From Neptunomonas marina (GTDB lineage Bacteria; Pseudomonadota; Gammaproteobacteria; Pseudomonadales; Balneatricaceae), in the NCBI RefSeq assembly GCF_004005935.1, contig NZ_SACQ01000007.1, positions 175,693-239,692 on the forward strand: a DNA stretch of 64,000 nucleotides. Direction: 5' to 3'. The position numbers were made by a program, and so were the translations under genes. This document shows, in pieces, positions 18,252 through 30,229 of this stretch. Position 1 is the first letter of the stretch. The number at the start of each line of letters is the position of its first letter. Below the pieces are notes generated by a model. It made no database searches. It saw only the letters and a list, made by a program, of their open reading frames with translations, and was not told where the DNA came from.

Positions 18252-18767
18252 TTAGAAGTTGTCAGTTGATGTGAACAGACCGACACGTAGATCCTTTGCT
18301 GTGTAAATCTCGCGTCCGTCAACAGAGACGGAGCCATCTGCAATGCCCATAACTAGCTTGCGTTCAATCACGCGCTTAAGCTCGATATGGTAGGTAACTT
18401 TCTTGGCTGTTGGCAGAATCTGACCGGTGAATTTAACTTCACCTGAGCCGAGTGCACGGCCACGGCCTTTGTTGCCGCGCCAGCCGAGGTAAAAGCCAAC
18501 GATCTGCCACATGGCGTCGAGGCCCAAGCAGCCAGGCATAACTGGGTCTGTTGGGAAATGGCACTCGAAGAACCACAGGTCCGGATGAATATCCAGCTCC
18601 GCAATAATCTCACCTTTGCCAAACTGGCCGCCATCTTCGGTGATCTTGATAATGCGGTCCATCATTAACATGTTGCCAACTGGCAGGCGAGCATTGCCAG
18701 GGCCAAACATTTCGCCATACCCGCATTTCAACAGGTCTTCACGTTCGAAAGAGGATGCTTTAGTCAT
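18252..18767 (-). CDS. fabA: 3-hydroxydecanoyl-ACP dehydratase/isomerase
   Basis: 171 residues (E. coli 172). It dehydrates 3-hydroxydecanoyl-ACP and isomerises the product to cis-3-decenoyl-ACP, the branch point to unsaturated fatty acids. The active-site His and Asp lie in [20 protein letters not shown] chose the ATG giving [19 protein letters not shown], which matches the family; an in-frame start 33 bases upstream would add unrelated residues. First gene of the fabA-fabB unit. Confidence 0.96.
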   Translation of the reverse strand: MTKASSFEREDLLKCGYGEMFGPGNARLPVGNMLMMDRIIKITEDGGQFGKGEIIAELDIHPDLWFFECHFPTDPVMPGCLGLDAMWQIVGFYLGWRGNKGRGRALGSGEVKFTGQILPTAKKVTYHIELKRVIERKLVMGIADGSVSVDGREIYTAKDLRVGLFTSTDNF

Positions 18768-18805
18768 ACGAAACTGTCTATCCAAAAAAATTTTAGTCAA
18801 AATAT

Positions 18806-18821
18806 CCGGTGATTATACCGG
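18806..18821 (-). promoter_or_regulatory. Putative fabA -10 box inside an inverted repeat
   Basis: On the minus strand TATAAT (18812-18817) lies within CCGGT-N6-ACCGG, about 40 bases before the fabA ATG. A repressor bound to the repeat would cover the promoter. No good -35 is visible 17 bases away, so an activator or extended contacts may be needed. Inference only. Confidence 0.45.
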
Positions 18822-18897
18822 TTTGCGGCGAACGAAGCACGATCTGAGTCAGGTTAATTGACCAAAGGTGCACGCGCACGAGAGAAGAGGAGAGGAT

Positions 18898-19539
18898 ATG
18901 GAGCACGACTTTTGGCATCAGCGCTGGGAACAAGGGCGCATTGGCTTTCATCAGGGAGACATTAACCCTTATCTTAAAGAGCATTGGTCTGAGCTGGCGC
19001 TTGATAAAGGCAGTAAGGTGTTGGTGCCGTTATGTGGTAAGTCGTTAGATATGCTGTGGCTGCAAGAGCAGGGCTATGCCGTGCTGGGGTGTGAGCTAAG
19101 TGAGGCGGCCTGTCGAGCGTTCTTTGCTGAAAATATGCGGGTGCCCGAGCTTACTCAGCAAGATATCGGGCCGGTGTTCTCCAGCGATAACATCACGCTG
19201 TTAGCTGCGGATATTTTTACCCTTGAGGCGGCACATCTGGCCGATGTCGCTGCAGTATACGACCGTGCGGCGTTGATTGCGTTGCCAAAAACCATGCGAA
19301 AAGATTATGCGCAGCTGCTGATAGATCGGTTGCCACTTGGTTGTCAGTTGTTGCTGGTGACATTGGAGTTTGACGCCGATGCGGGTCCACCGTTCTCTGT
19401 GCCGCAGCGTGAGGTTGAGGCGCTGTTTAGTGGCCGCTTCATGGTCGAGCGTTTGGCGGAGGTGGCGTTAGGTGGTGAACGTGGTGCCGGACGCGTTGAA
19501 GTGGTGTATCGGCTAACGGAAGCACGTAGCGCTATTTAA
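18898..19539 (+). CDS. tpm: Thiopurine S-methyltransferase
   Basis: 213 residues, normal for bacterial TPMT, a SAM-dependent enzyme that methylates thiopurines and in some bacteria selenium or tellurium oxyanions. Seen are MEHDFWHQRWEQGRIGFHQ, the SAM-binding VLVPLCGKSLDMLWL and AAVYDRAALIALP. The ATG preceded by AGAGGAGAGG was chosen over an upstream GTG. Its stop overlaps the end of convergent ispB by 4 bases. Confidence 0.93.
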   Translation: MEHDFWHQRWEQGRIGFHQGDINPYLKEHWSELALDKGSKVLVPLCGKSLDMLWLQEQGYAVLGCELSEAACRAFFAENMRVPELTQQDIGPVFSSDNITLLAADIFTLEAAHLADVAAVYDRAALIALPKTMRKDYAQLLIDRLPLGCQLLLVTLEFDADAGPPFSVPQREVEALFSGRFMVERLAEVALGGERGAGRVEVVYRLTEARSAI

Positions 19540-20504
19540 GCGCTACGTTTGACCGCGATGTGAGCCAGTTGCTCGAGCGTCGCTTTAAATGATGAGTCTG
19601 GTAGCGCGGATAGCGCAGCTATCGCTTGATCCGCTTGCGCTTGAGCGGCGTTTTGCGTGTATTCGATCGCGCCGGTGTCCGTAACGATCTGCATGATCGG
19701 GTCTAGGTCTTCGAGACCGCCCTTGCGAATGGCTTGGCGAATCAATTGGCGGCCTTCGTCATCCGCTTGTTTCATCGCTTGGATGAGGGGCAGTGTTGGT
19801 TTGCCCTCTGCAAGATCGTCGCCGACGTTCTTACCCATCTCTTCGGCGCTGGATAGGTAGTCCATCACATCATCGATTAACTGGAATGCGATGCCCAAAT
19901 GGCGGCCATATAGCTGCAAGGCAGTGCGTTGCTCTGGTGTCGCACCGGCTAAGATAGCTCCCACCTCGGTGGCTGCTTCAAACAGCATGGCCGTTTTGCC
20001 GATAATCACCTGCATATAGGCTTCTTCGGTGGTGTCTGGGTTCTTGCAGTTAAGCAGCTGTAATACTTCACCTTCGGCAATGACATTGGTTGCGTTGGAG
20101 ATCACCTGCATGATCGCCATGTCACCAATGTCCACCATCACCTGGAAAGAGCGAGAGTAGAGGAAGTCACCTACCAATACGCTTGGTGCGTTACCCCATT
20201 TTGCATTTGCGGTATCTTTGCCGCGGCGCATATCGGAGTTATCAACGACATCGTCATGCAAAAGTGTTGCCGTGTGGATAAACTCAATCACAGCGGCGAG
20301 GGAGATATGTTGCTCTCCTTTGTATCCGCAAGCGTTGGCAGCTAACAGCACCAACAGTGGTCGTAAGCGCTTACCGCCCCCTTCGACTATATAGTGTCCA
20401 ATCTTCTCTACCAGCGGCACATTGGAGCCTAAGTGATTGATTATATAGTCATTGACAGCGTCAAATTGTGGTTCGATGAGCGGATTTAACTGGTGTGGTT
20501 GCAT
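19536..20504 (-). CDS. ispB: Octaprenyl diphosphate synthase (polyprenyl synthetase)
   Basis: 322 residues (E. coli IspB 323). It chain-extends farnesyl diphosphate to the quinone side-chain precursor. The first Asp-rich motif LLHDDVVDNSDMRRG and the second LIDDVMDY are clear, with GGGKRLRPLLVLL near the N-terminus. It is divergent from rplU, the common arrangement in gammaproteobacteria. Exact product length (C40 or C45) cannot be fixed from sequence by eye. Confidence 0.95.
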   Translation of the reverse strand: MQPHQLNPLIEPQFDAVNDYIINHLGSNVPLVEKIGHYIVEGGGKRLRPLLVLLAANACGYKGEQHISLAAVIEFIHTATLLHDDVVDNSDMRRGKDTANAKWGNAPSVLVGDFLYSRSFQVMVDIGDMAIMQVISNATNVIAEGEVLQLLNCKNPDTTEEAYMQVIIGKTAMLFEAATEVGAILAGATPEQRTALQLYGRHLGIAFQLIDDVMDYLSSAEEMGKNVGDDLAEGKPTLPLIQAMKQADDEGRQLIRQAIRKGGLEDLDPIMQIVTDTGAIEYTQNAAQAQADQAIAALSALPDSSFKATLEQLAHIAVKRSA

Positions 20505-20598
20505 GGGACAACTTTAGCTGAATGGATGATGTATAGCGCGAATGCTAGGTGTTGCAGCATGGGGTGTCAAGAAACAGTGACAGCATCAATAAGTGTGC

Positions 20599-20627
20599 TT
20601 GTTTTGATCGATTGCTTTCTGTACAAT
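20599..20627 (+). promoter_or_regulatory. Sigma70 promoter of rplU-rpmA
   Basis: TTGTTT and TACAAT are separated by 17 bases, 105 bases before the rplU ATG, in the divergent ispB/rplU gap. The untranslated leader of about 100 bases leaves room for regulation. Confidence 0.7.
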
Positions 20628-20731
20628 GCTCGGCCCTAAGCGTGTCCAAAACCGCTCCCTATTATATGGGTTCCCCATTAGAAGTAGGCTTTATTTTTAG
20701 TAGCTGGGCACGCGTAAAACTGGAGAATAGC

Positions 20732-21043
20732 ATGTTTGCAGTAATCGTAAGCGGTGGTAAACAGTACCGCGTACAAGAAGGTCAAACACTGAAGCTGGAA
20801 AAGCTGGGTGTTGAAGCGGGCTCTACTATTGAGTTCGATCGTGTCCTAATGGTTGGTAACGGCGACGACGTTAAAGTTGGTCTGCCTGTTGTTGATGGCG
20901 CGAAAGTAACAGCTGAGGTGGTTGATCACGGTCGTGCTGATAAAGTAACGATCATCAAGTTCCGTCGCCGCAAGCACAGCATGAAACGTCAGGGCCACCG
21001 TCAGTGGTTTACTGAAGTTAAGATCACTGGAATCAGCGCGTAA
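20732..21043 (+). CDS. rplU: 50S ribosomal protein L21
   Basis: 103 residues, identical in length to E. coli L21. It starts [20 protein letters not shown] and ends [16 protein letters not shown]. The ATG was chosen by family alignment; the long upstream in-frame extension is leader sequence and includes the promoter. TGGAGAA precedes the ATG. Paired with rpmA. Confidence 0.98.
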   Translation: MFAVIVSGGKQYRVQEGQTLKLEKLGVEAGSTIEFDRVLMVGNGDDVKVGLPVVDGAKVTAEVVDHGRADKVTIIKFRRRKHSMKRQGHRQWFTEVKITGISA

Positions 21044-21070
21044 GCGTTTGATTGAATCAGGAGATAGGTA

Positions 21071-21328
21071 ATGGCTCATAAAAAAGCTGGTGGTTCTACT
21101 CGTAACGGTCGCGACTCCCAATCGAAGCGCTTAGGTGTTAAGCGCTACGGTGGTCAAGTTGTGTCTGCAGGTAGCATTATCGTTCGTCAGCGCGGTACTA
21201 AGTTCCACGCAGGCAACAATGTAGGTTTGGGTAAAGACCACACGCTGTTTGCTAAGTCAGACGGTGTTGTGAAGTTTGAAGTAAAAGGCCCTAAAAACCG
21301 CAAATACGTCAGCATCGTATCTGCATAA
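21071..21328 (+). CDS. rpmA: 50S ribosomal protein L27
   Basis: 85 residues, the usual length. It begins [20 protein letters not shown], whose N-terminal tail reaches the peptidyl-transferase centre, and contains [24 protein letters not shown] precedes the ATG. A terminator follows, then obgE. Confidence 0.98.
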   Translation: MAHKKAGGSTRNGRDSQSKRLGVKRYGGQVVSAGSIIVRQRGTKFHAGNNVGLGKDHTLFAKSDGVVKFEVKGPKNRKYVSIVSA

Positions 21329-21346
21329 GGCAGGTTTTCGTTGCTG

Positions 21347-21376
21347 AAAAAAGCTCCGCCTTGCGGGGCTTTTTTT
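21347..21376 (+). terminator. Intrinsic terminator after rpmA
   Basis: The stem AGCTCCGC/GCGGGGCT, with one G-T pair, a 3-base loop and a T-run of seven. It separates rplU-rpmA from obgE. Confidence 0.9.
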
Positions 21377-21428
21377 GTTTCTGATATTTGCGTGCGCTAA
21401 GTTAAGATCTAGGGCTCTTGGGAGGTGA

Positions 21429-22625
<1,197 letters not shown>

Positions 22626-22640
22626 ATAGAGGGAGTTGTT

Positions 22641-23765
22641 GTGGCTGCAGGTCGTGACAAGTTAAAGCGTGCCCGTCGTTGGGTGGTAAAGATTGGTAGT
22701 GCGCTGCTGACCAATGATGGTCAGGGTTTGGATGTGGCTGCGATCGAGCGTTGGGTCGATCAGTTGGCCGAGCTTAAGCGGGATGGTGTAGAGCTAGTGC
22801 TGGTGTCATCAGGTGCCGTTGCTGAAGGGATGACGCGTCTTGGATGGACGAATCGGCCTGAAGACTTGGGTCATCTTCAGGCTGCGGCTGCGGTTGGGCA
22901 GATGGGTTTGGTGCAAGCTTATGAAACCAATTTTAGTCGCCATGGTATGCAAACTGCGCAGGTGTTGTTGACGAATGATGACCACAAGGTGCGTAGTCGT
23001 TATCTGAATGCGCGTTCTGCGCTGCGTATCCTGTTGGATATGGGCGTTGTCCCTGTTGTGAACGAGAACGATACCGTGGCGACGGATGAGTTCCGCTTTG
23101 GCGACAATGATACGCTGGCTGCGTTGGTGGCTAACCTCGTAGAAGCGGATGGCGTAATCTTGTTAACGGATCAGCAGGGTTTGTTTACCGCTGATCCGCG
23201 GACTGACAAAAGTGCTACATTGATCTCCGAGGCGCGCGCTGAAGATGAGGCGATCGTGGCAGTTGCTGGCGGTGGTGGAAAGCTTGGGCGTGGTGGTATG
23301 GCGACGAAGGTGCGGGCTGCTAGGCTGGCTGCGCGCTCAGGTGCTGTCACCATTATCGCCAGTGGTCGAGAGGATGATGTGCTCTTGCGTGTGCGTCGTG
23401 GCGAGCAGGTGGGTACGCTCTTAACGCCAGAGCGCTCACCCATGGCTGCGCGGAAGCAGTGGATCGCTGGGCATTTGCAAGCGCGTGGCACGCTGGTGCT
23501 TGATGCAGGGGCTGTGAAGGCGCTGCAAGAGCGTGGTAAAAGTCTACTGCCCGCGGGTGTGATCGGTTTGAGTGGTGACTTTACGCGGGGTGAGATGGTG
23601 CTGATGGCAGATGAGTCGGGCAATGTGATTGCGCGCGGACTGGTGAATTATAGTGCTGAAGAGTCATCAAAGCTGATGGGGCATCCGAGTGCAGACATTG
23701 GTGCGTTGTTGGGCTACGTTAGCGAGGAAGAGTTGGTGCATCGTGATAATTTGGTGTTAGCGTAA
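22641..23765 (+). CDS. proB: Glutamate 5-kinase
   Basis: 374 residues. It phosphorylates glutamate in the first step of proline synthesis. The amino-acid kinase domain (about 1-260, [32 protein letters not shown]-type [12 protein letters not shown]) is followed by a C-terminal PUA domain (about 280-370, [22 protein letters not shown]). It uses a GTG start with GAGGGAG eight bases upstream. Proline feedback control is known for the family. Confidence 0.96.
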   Translation: MAAGRDKLKRARRWVVKIGSALLTNDGQGLDVAAIERWVDQLAELKRDGVELVLVSSGAVAEGMTRLGWTNRPEDLGHLQAAAAVGQMGLVQAYETNFSRHGMQTAQVLLTNDDHKVRSRYLNARSALRILLDMGVVPVVNENDTVATDEFRFGDNDTLAALVANLVEADGVILLTDQQGLFTADPRTDKSATLISEARAEDEAIVAVAGGGGKLGRGGMATKVRAARLAARSGAVTIIASGREDDVLLRVRRGEQVGTLLTPERSPMAARKQWIAGHLQARGTLVLDAGAVKALQERGKSLLPAGVIGLSGDFTRGEMVLMADESGNVIARGLVNYSAEESSKLMGHPSADIGALLGYVSEEELVHRDNLVLA

Positions 23766-23782
23766 CGCCAAATTATGGGCAT

Positions 23783-23811
23783 AAAAAAACCGGCATCAGC
23801 CGGTTTTTTTT
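23783..23811. terminator. Bidirectional terminator between proB and rpsT
   Basis: The stem ACCGGC/GCCGGT with loop ATCA is flanked by A7 and T8 runs. It serves the convergent proB and rpsT genes. Confidence 0.93.
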
Positions 23812-23823
23812 ATAAGCAATAGC

Positions 23824-24087
23824 TTATGCCATTGCTTTGATGCTTGCGTTCATGCGGCTCTTAGTGCGGGCAACTTTGTTCTTAGGGAAGATGCCTTTGT
23901 TCACTGAAGAGTCCATGATTGGCTGAGCAGCTTTGAAAGCTTCTGCAGCAGCAGCTTTGTCACCGCTTTCGATGGCAGCAGCAACTTTCTTCATGTATGT
24001 GCGAACCATGGAGCGGAGGCTAGCGTTATGCTGACGACGCTTTTCCGCCTGGCGAGCACGTTTACGGGATCCTGCGGAGTTAGCCAC
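23824..24087 (-). CDS. rpsT: 30S ribosomal protein S20
   Basis: 87 residues, the usual length. It is rich in Lys, Arg and Ala and begins [19 protein letters not shown], with [15 protein letters not shown] near the end. The start codon is GTG with AAGGAG upstream. Enterobacterial rpsT also uses a non-ATG start (UUG) tied to autogenous control, so the GTG may be functional. Confidence 0.97.
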   Translation of the reverse strand: MANSAGSRKRARQAEKRRQHNASLRSMVRTYMKKVAAAIESGDKAAAAEAFKAAQPIMDSSVNKGIFPKNKVARTKSRMNASIKAMA

Positions 24088-24155
24088 GATCCGGCTCCTT
24101 ATATAGTCAAGTTAAAAAGTATCCAGTACATGTTGTACTAGATTTGGAGGGCGAA

Positions 24156-24184
24156 ATTATTCATATTTTCTGTACAGGTGTCAA
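24156..24184 (-). promoter_or_regulatory. Sigma70 promoter of rpsT
   Basis: On the minus strand the perfect -35 TTGACA (24179-24184) is 17 bases from AATAAT (24156-24161). The leader to rpsT is about 60 bases and contains a short inverted repeat, AGTACA-ACA-TGTACT (24125-24139), that could form a hairpin. Confidence 0.8.
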
Positions 24185-24252
24185 TAAAAAAGCAAGAAAT
24201 TTTCTAGGTAAAGGATTAACATGCGCGCAGCAATAACGAAGGGACGTTGAGA

Positions 24253-25815
24253 GTGGATAAAGATGTAGCAGCCCAGCAGAAGGTGCCAAGCCTGTTGCGC
24301 TCGAGTGGTGTTGTGGGTGTGATGACGATGCTGTCGCGTATTTTGGGGTTGGTGCGTGATGTCGTCATTGCCAACTTCTTTGGTGCGAGTGATAGCGCGG
24401 ATGCGTTTTTCGTTGCCTTTAAGATCCCTAACTTCTTGCGTCGTCTTTTTGCAGAGGGCGCCTTTTCTCAGGCGTTTGTGCCAGTTCTATCCGAGTATCG
24501 TGAACGGCGTGCGTTTGCTGATGTGCAGCACCTTGTTGGCAGCGTGGCTGGAACGTTAGGTGTGGTGCTATTGGTGGTGACACTGCTGGCGATTTGGGGG
24601 GCTCCGGTGGTTACCACGCTCTTCGCGCCCGGTTTCTCAGATCAGCCTGCGAAGTTTGCGTTGGCTGCGCAGATGCTTCAGATCACCTTTCCCTATCTGA
24701 TGTTGATCTCTCTAACGGCATTTGCTGGCGCCATTCTAAATAGCTATGGGCGTTTTGCAGTGCCTGCGGTTACCCCAGTGTTATTGAATATTAGCTTGAT
24801 CGCATCGGCATATTTTTTAGCTCCGCTCTTTGATGAGCCAGTTGTGGGACTGGCTTGGGGTGTGCTGATGGCGGGTGCGTTGCAGTTGGCGTTTCAACTG
24901 CCCTTCTTGCGCCACTTAAAGCTGCTGCCTAAGCCCGTTTGGGGCTGGCGCGATGAAGGCGTGCAGCGCATATTGAAATTAATGTTACCTGCGATGTTTG
25001 GTGTTTCTGTGGCGCAGATTAACTTGTTGCTTGATACCGTACTGGCATCGTTTCTGCAAAGTGGCAGCGTCTCTTGGCTCTATTACTCGGATCGCTTGTC
25101 AGAGCTACCACTAGGTGTATTTGGTATCGCCATCTCTACCGTGATTTTGCCAAGCCTCTCACGCAAGCATGCAAATGCCTCAGCAGATGCATTCGCTCGT
25201 ACCCTAGACTGGGCGTTTCGCATGGTGTTGCTGATCGGTTTGCCTTCTGCTCTGGCGCTTATTCTTCTAGCAGAGCCGCTACTGATTACGCTGTTTAAGT
25301 ATGGGGCCTTAACTGAGCGCGATATCGCGATGGCCGCGATGAGCTTACGCGCGTATGGCTGTGGTTTGCTTGCGTTCATGCTGATCAAAGTGTTGGCGCC
25401 CGGATATTTTTCGCGCCAAGATACGAAAACGCCGGTCAAAATAGCCGTGCAGGCGATGGCTGCAAACATGGTATTTAACCTTGTTTTGATCTGGCCGCTG
25501 CAGCATGTTGGGTTGGCACTGGCAACCAGCTTATCTGCTTTTTTGAATGCTGGGTTGTTGTTGCGTGGGTTGTTAAAAGAGGGCGTCTTCGTTTGGCAGC
25601 CCGGGTGGGGTTTGCTGATTGGCCGCCTGATGCTTGCGCTAACTGTTCTGGCCGGCTTGATTCTCTGGTTAACACCGGCTGAGGGTGATTGGTTTGCGGG
25701 GGATGTCTGGTGGCGAGCTATGACAATGTTGCTGGTTGTAGTAGCTGGTGTGGTCGGATATTTTGGTACGCTGCTGTTAACGGGGATGCGAATCCGCGAT
25801 TTTCGCGCTGAGTAG
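24253..25815 (+). CDS. murJ: Lipid II flippase MurJ
   Basis: 520 residues with about 14 hydrophobic segments. It flips lipid II across the inner membrane for peptidoglycan synthesis. Early residues SGVVGVMTMLSRILGLVRD and the conserved DAFFVAFKIPNFLRRLFAEG and GAFSQAFVP are MurJ hallmarks. I prefer the GTG (MDKDVAAQQ) with AAGGGA nine bases upstream; a TTG two codons earlier is too close to that site. Same neighbourhood (rpsT, murJ, ribF, ileS) as in pseudomonads. Confidence 0.95.
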   Translation: MDKDVAAQQKVPSLLRSSGVVGVMTMLSRILGLVRDVVIANFFGASDSADAFFVAFKIPNFLRRLFAEGAFSQAFVPVLSEYRERRAFADVQHLVGSVAGTLGVVLLVVTLLAIWGAPVVTTLFAPGFSDQPAKFALAAQMLQITFPYLMLISLTAFAGAILNSYGRFAVPAVTPVLLNISLIASAYFLAPLFDEPVVGLAWGVLMAGALQLAFQLPFLRHLKLLPKPVWGWRDEGVQRILKLMLPAMFGVSVAQINLLLDTVLASFLQSGSVSWLYYSDRLSELPLGVFGIAISTVILPSLSRKHANASADAFARTLDWAFRMVLLIGLPSALALILLAEPLLITLFKYGALTERDIAMAAMSLRAYGCGLLAFMLIKVLAPGYFSRQDTKTPVKIAVQAMAANMVFNLVLIWPLQHVGLALATSLSAFLNAGLLLRGLLKEGVFVWQPGWGLLIGRLMLALTVLAGLILWLTPAEGDWFAGDVWWRAMTMLLVVVAGVVGYFGTLLLTGMRIRDFRAE

Positions 25816-25848
25816 CCGTTTTGGGTACTCGTTGTATGTTATCTGAGC

Positions 25849-25854
25849 TATAAT
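25849..25854 (+). promoter_or_regulatory. Possible -10 box of ribF-ileS-lspA-fkpB
   Basis: A perfect TATAAT lies 37 bases before the ribF ATG in the murJ-ribF gap. No convincing -35 box sits 16-18 bases upstream, so the assignment is tentative. Confidence 0.4.
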
Positions 25855-25885
25855 CGCGCGTTTATTTTCCAAGCTTTTGAGATCC

Positions 25886-26812
25886 ATGGAACTGATTCGC
25901 GGACTGCATAACCTCAGAGAAAAGCATCGTGGCTGTGTTGCAACTATCGGTAACTTCGATGGTGTGCATCAGGGGCACTTGCGCGTTCTTGCGCAAGTTA
26001 AAGCTAAAGCTGCTGAGCTGGACTTGCCGACAACGGTCATCATATTTGAACCGCAGCCGCGTGAGTTCTTTGGGGGTGATAATGTACCGCCACGCCTGAC
26101 CCGCTTTCGCGAAAAAGTGGAACTGCTGCAAGCTCAGGGTATTGATCGTGTGGTTTGCCTTGGCTTCAATAAAACGCTGCGGAGTATGTCTGCAGCAGCT
26201 TTCGTCGATCAATTGCTGCTTGAGGGCTTGGCCGTCAAGCATTTCGTGGTGGGTGATGACTTCCGTTTTGGCTGTGATCGCTCTGGTGACTACGACATGC
26301 TCAAAGAGGTGGGTAAGCAACGAGGGTTCTCGGTTGCGAACACTGAAACTTACCTGATTGATGATGAGCGAGTCAGCAGCACTCGTGTGCGTGATGTATT
26401 GCTAGACAATAACTTCGCACAAGCGCAACGATTGCTAGGGCGCCCTTATTGCATTAGCGGACGCGTGATGCATGGCCAAAAGCTAGGGCGGCAGTTGGGT
26501 GTCCCAACGGCGAACATCCGTATGCACAAATATGCTGCACCCTTGCATGGCGTATATGCCGTCACGGTTCACCATCAAGACCAACTGCTTGGCAACGGCG
26601 TTGCTAACATAGGCATGCGCCCGACGGTATCGGGTACGCAGCCGGTGCTGGAAGTGCACCTTTTAGACTATTGTGGCGACCTCTATGGCACGCTGCTCAG
26701 AGTAGAATTCAAAACATTTTTAAGAGCCGAGCAAAAGTTCGATGGGCTGGCTGCTCTTAAAGAACAAATTTCGAGTGACATTGAGGCTGCGAGAAGCTTT
26801 TTTGCACACTAA
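25886..26812 (+). CDS. ribF: Bifunctional riboflavin kinase/FAD synthetase
   Basis: 308 residues. It makes FMN and FAD from riboflavin. The N-terminal FAD synthetase domain has [12 protein letters not shown] and [16 protein letters not shown]; the C-terminal riboflavin kinase domain has [13 protein letters not shown] and GVYAV. The ATG giving [10 protein letters not shown] was chosen over a TTG three codons earlier. First gene of the ribF-ileS-lspA-fkpB unit. Confidence 0.96.
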   Translation: MELIRGLHNLREKHRGCVATIGNFDGVHQGHLRVLAQVKAKAAELDLPTTVIIFEPQPREFFGGDNVPPRLTRFREKVELLQAQGIDRVVCLGFNKTLRSMSAAAFVDQLLLEGLAVKHFVVGDDFRFGCDRSGDYDMLKEVGKQRGFSVANTETYLIDDERVSSTRVRDVLLDNNFAQAQRLLGRPYCISGRVMHGQKLGRQLGVPTANIRMHKYAAPLHGVYAVTVHHQDQLLGNGVANIGMRPTVSGTQPVLEVHLLDYCGDLYGTLLRVEFKTFLRAEQKFDGLAALKEQISSDIEAARSFFAH

Positions 26813-26832
26813 CTAAACGTGGAATAAGTGCG

Positions 26833-29664
26833 ATGACCGACTACAAAGCAACACTGAATCTGCCGGATACGGCATTCCCGATGCGCGGCAACCTAGCCAA
26901 GCGCGAACCCGACATGTTGAAAGCGTGGCAGGAGCAGGGGATTTACCAAAAGATTCGTGCGATTAGCGCTGGTCGTCCAACGTTTGTGCTACACGATGGC
27001 CCTCCGTACGCCAACGGTAATATCCACCTTGGGCACGCTGTGAACAAAGTGCTCAAAGATATGATCATCAAGTCTAAAACACTGGATGGTTACGACGCAC
27101 CTTACGTGCCGGGCTGGGACTGTCACGGCTTGCCGATTGAGCACAAAGTTGAGGTCACGCACGGCAAGGATATGGGCGCGGACAAGACCCGCGAACTGTG
27201 TCGTAGTTATGCGCAAGAGCAGATTGAAGGCCAGAAAGCGGACTTCATCCGCCTTGGTATCTTTGGCGAGTGGGACAACCCGTACAAAACCATGAGCTTT
27301 GCCAATGAAGCAGGCGAGATCCGTGCGTTAGCGAAAATGGTTGAAGGCGGTTACGTTTTCAAAGGTTTGAAGCCGGTTAACTGGTGTTTTGATTGTGGGT
27401 CTGCACTGGCAGAGGCGGAAGTTGAGTACGCGGATAAGAAATCATCAGCGATCGATGTGGCGTTTGTTTGCGAAGAAGCGGATAAGCTGGCTGCAGCCTT
27501 TGGTTTAAGTGAGCTTGCAAAGCCGGCCTTCGCAGTGATCTGGACGACAACGCCTTGGACCATTCCTGCGAACCAAGCGATGAATGTTCATCCAGAGTTT
27601 GAGTATGCGCTGGTCGATACCGGCGACAAACTACTCGTTATGGCGGCTGAACTTGTCGAAGGCGCATTAGAGCGCTTCGAACTTGAAGGAACTATCATTG
27701 CCAAGACTGCGGGTGCGCAACTGGAACATATCAGTTTCCGCCACCCGCTTTACGAGCGTAGCTCTCCGATCTACCTCGCCGACTATGTTGAGTTGGGTGC
27801 TGGTACGGGCATTGTTCACTCAGCGCCAGCCTATGGTGAAGATGACTTTGCAACATGCCGCCGTTACGGCATGCAGTTTGATGAGATCCTAAATATCGTT
27901 AAGGGCGATGGTGTCTATATCGATGATCTGCCGCTGTTCGGCGGTATGGATATTTGGGAAGCAAATGGCGATATCGTCAAAGCACTGGCAGACGCTGATC
28001 GTTTGTTGTGCCACAAGACAATTAAGCACAGCTACATGCACTGCTGGCGCCACAAAACACCGTTGATCTACCGTGCGACGGCACAGTGGTTTGTGGGTAT
28101 GGATGGCGTCGAGGGCCAATCAGGCTCACTGCGCGATAAGGCGCTTGCTGCAATCGAAGAGACTCAGTTTGTACCTGATTGGGGTAAACCACGCTTGCAC
28201 AGCATGATCGCGAATCGTCCTGACTGGTGTATCTCTCGTCAACGTAACTGGGGCGTGCCTATCCCGTTTTTCCTACACAAAGAAAGCGGCCAGTTGCATC
28301 CTGAGACCGTTGCGTTGATGGAGCAGGTAGCGCAGCGTGTGGATGAAGAGGGTATCGAAGCATGGTTTAAGCTGGAGCCTGCTGAACTGCTGGGTGATGA
28401 GGCTGATCAGTACGAGAAAGTTACAGATACGCTAGATGTCTGGTTTGATTCTGGTACAACGCATTGGCACGTGATGCGTGGTTCCCACCCGATGGGTCAT
28501 GATCAAGGCCCGCGCGCGGACCTTTATTTGGAAGGTTCGGATCAGCACCGTGGCTGGTTCCATTCATCGCTATTGACCGGTTGCGCGATTGACGGTCATG
28601 CTCCCTACAAAGCACTTTTAACGCACGGTTTTACCGTGGATGAGAAGGGCTACAAGATGTCTAAGTCGCTCGGTAACGTGATTGTTCCGCAAGAGGTTAC
28701 GGACACCTTGGGGGCTGATATTTTACGCCTATGGATCGCATCGACCGACTACTCTGGTGAAATGGCAGTATCGAAGCAGATCCTGCAACGTACAGCAGAC
28801 TCTTATCGTCGTATCCGTAATACATCACGCTTCTTGTTGGCGAACTTGAATGGTTTCAACCCAGAAACCGATCTAGTAGCTCCTGAGAATATGTTGGCGC
28901 TGGATCGCTGGGCTGTGGATGCGGCAGCACGCTTGCAGCAGAAGGTTCAGGAGGCGTATCGCAACTATCGTTTCTTGGATGTGTATCAGCAAGTACACCA
29001 CTTCTGTGTACAGGAGCTAGGTGGTTTCTACCTCGATATTATCAAAGATCGCCAGTACACAACGAAAGCAGATAGTCTGGCACGCCACTCTGCACAAACT
29101 GCGCTTTACCATATCGCTCAAGCGATTACTCGCTGGATTGCACCGGTGCTGAGCTTCACTGCCGAGGAGATCTACGCAGCGTTACCTGGCGAAAAAGGCG
29201 AGAGTATCTTCCTAGAGACGTGGTACGAGGGCTTGTTTGAGCTGGCAGATGACGATGCGTTTGGCCGTGATTACTGGGAGCGTATCTTGGCTGTGAAGAG
29301 CGCCGTGAATAAAGCGCTAGAAGAGGCCCGTAACGAAAAGCTGGTGAAAGCATCGCTATCAACAGAGGCTGTACTGTTTGCTGATGAGCAGATCGCTGCA
29401 GACTTAGCGCGTCTTGATGCTGAACTGCGCTTCGTTCTCATTACGTCAGAAGCGCAGGTTGCGCCACTGGCTGATGCGAGTGATGATGCCCGCGCGACAG
29501 AGCTGGATGGTTTGAAAGTTGCTTTGAAAGCTTCCGAACATGCCAAGTGTGAGCGTTGTTGGCACCATCGTGAAGAGGTGGGTAGCAATGCAGAGCACCC
29601 AGAGCTGTGTAATCGCTGTATCGAAAATGTCTACGGCGAAGGCGAAGCTCGTCAATTTGCTTAA
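26833..29664 (+). CDS. ileS: Isoleucyl-tRNA synthetase
   Basis: 943 residues (E. coli 938), a class I aminoacyl-tRNA synthetase with editing domain. The HIGH motif appears as GNIHLGHAV and the KMSKS motif as [10 protein letters not shown]. The editing domain carries [14 protein letters not shown]. The C-terminal zinc site C-x2-C (CERCWHH...CNRC) marks the bacterial, mupirocin-sensitive-type form. The ATG is 20 bases after ribF. Confidence 0.98.
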   Translation: MTDYKATLNLPDTAFPMRGNLAKREPDMLKAWQEQGIYQKIRAISAGRPTFVLHDGPPYANGNIHLGHAVNKVLKDMIIKSKTLDGYDAPYVPGWDCHGLPIEHKVEVTHGKDMGADKTRELCRSYAQEQIEGQKADFIRLGIFGEWDNPYKTMSFANEAGEIRALAKMVEGGYVFKGLKPVNWCFDCGSALAEAEVEYADKKSSAIDVAFVCEEADKLAAAFGLSELAKPAFAVIWTTTPWTIPANQAMNVHPEFEYALVDTGDKLLVMAAELVEGALERFELEGTIIAKTAGAQLEHISFRHPLYERSSPIYLADYVELGAGTGIVHSAPAYGEDDFATCRRYGMQFDEILNIVKGDGVYIDDLPLFGGMDIWEANGDIVKALADADRLLCHKTIKHSYMHCWRHKTPLIYRATAQWFVGMDGVEGQSGSLRDKALAAIEETQFVPDWGKPRLHSMIANRPDWCISRQRNWGVPIPFFLHKESGQLHPETVALMEQVAQRVDEEGIEAWFKLEPAELLGDEADQYEKVTDTLDVWFDSGTTHWHVMRGSHPMGHDQGPRADLYLEGSDQHRGWFHSSLLTGCAIDGHAPYKALLTHGFTVDEKGYKMSKSLGNVIVPQEVTDTLGADILRLWIASTDYSGEMAVSKQILQRTADSYRRIRNTSRFLLANLNGFNPETDLVAPENMLALDRWAVDAAARLQQKVQEAYRNYRFLDVYQQVHHFCVQELGGFYLDIIKDRQYTTKADSLARHSAQTALYHIAQAITRWIAPVLSFTAEEIYAALPGEKGESIFLETWYEGLFELADDDAFGRDYWERILAVKSAVNKALEEARNEKLVKASLSTEAVLFADEQIAADLARLDAELRFVLITSEAQVAPLADASDDARATELDGLKVALKASEHAKCERCWHHREEVGSNAEHPELCNRCIENVYGEGEARQFA

Positions 29665-29717
29665 ATCGCAGCGGCCGATGCCCACTGGGTGCATCGGCCA
29701 ATGAATGGGAAGGTGCT

Positions 29718-30200
29718 GTGGGTTCTCTAAAATGGTTATGGTTGACCGCATTCATTGTGGTCGCTGATCTTGTTAGCAAAGACTACGCGCAACAAGTGTT
29801 GAGCTACGGAGTTCCGAATCCAGTGTTTACTGGGTTGGATATGACTCTTCTCTACAATACGGGAGCTGCGTTTAGTTTTTTGGCAGGAGAAGAAGGCTGG
29901 CAGCGCTGGTTTTTTATCGTGATCGCTATCGTGGTGAGTACCGTACTATTAGTGTGGCTTAAGCGCACTGAGCCGCGTCAGTGGTGGTTAGCGACAGGGT
30001 TGGCATTGATCCTCGGCGGAGCATTGGGCAATTTGCATGACCGGGTTTATCTGGGTTATGTCGTTGACTTTATCTCTGTTTACTACGATGTCCATTACTT
30101 CCCGGCCTTTAATATCGCTGATATAGCCATCACGGTGGGTACCGTTTTAATGATCATCGATATGATATTTTTTGAAAGCGAAGCCGATGAACGCACGTAG
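29718..30200 (+). CDS. lspA: Lipoprotein signal peptidase II
   Basis: 160 residues with four membrane segments. It cleaves signal peptides from prolipoproteins in the inner membrane. The two catalytic Asp motifs GGALGNLHDR and FNIADIAI are intact, and DLVSKDYA and YNTGAAFSFLA match the family. It starts with GTG, preceded by GGGAAGG. It follows ileS by 53 bases. Confidence 0.96.
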   Translation: MGSLKWLWLTAFIVVADLVSKDYAQQVLSYGVPNPVFTGLDMTLLYNTGAAFSFLAGEEGWQRWFFIVIAIVVSTVLLVWLKRTEPRQWWLATGLALILGGALGNLHDRVYLGYVVDFISVYYDVHYFPAFNIADIAITVGTVLMIIDMIFFESEADERT

Positions 30201-30229
30201 CTGCGCATCGTGATTCGAGGAAGGTAAAT

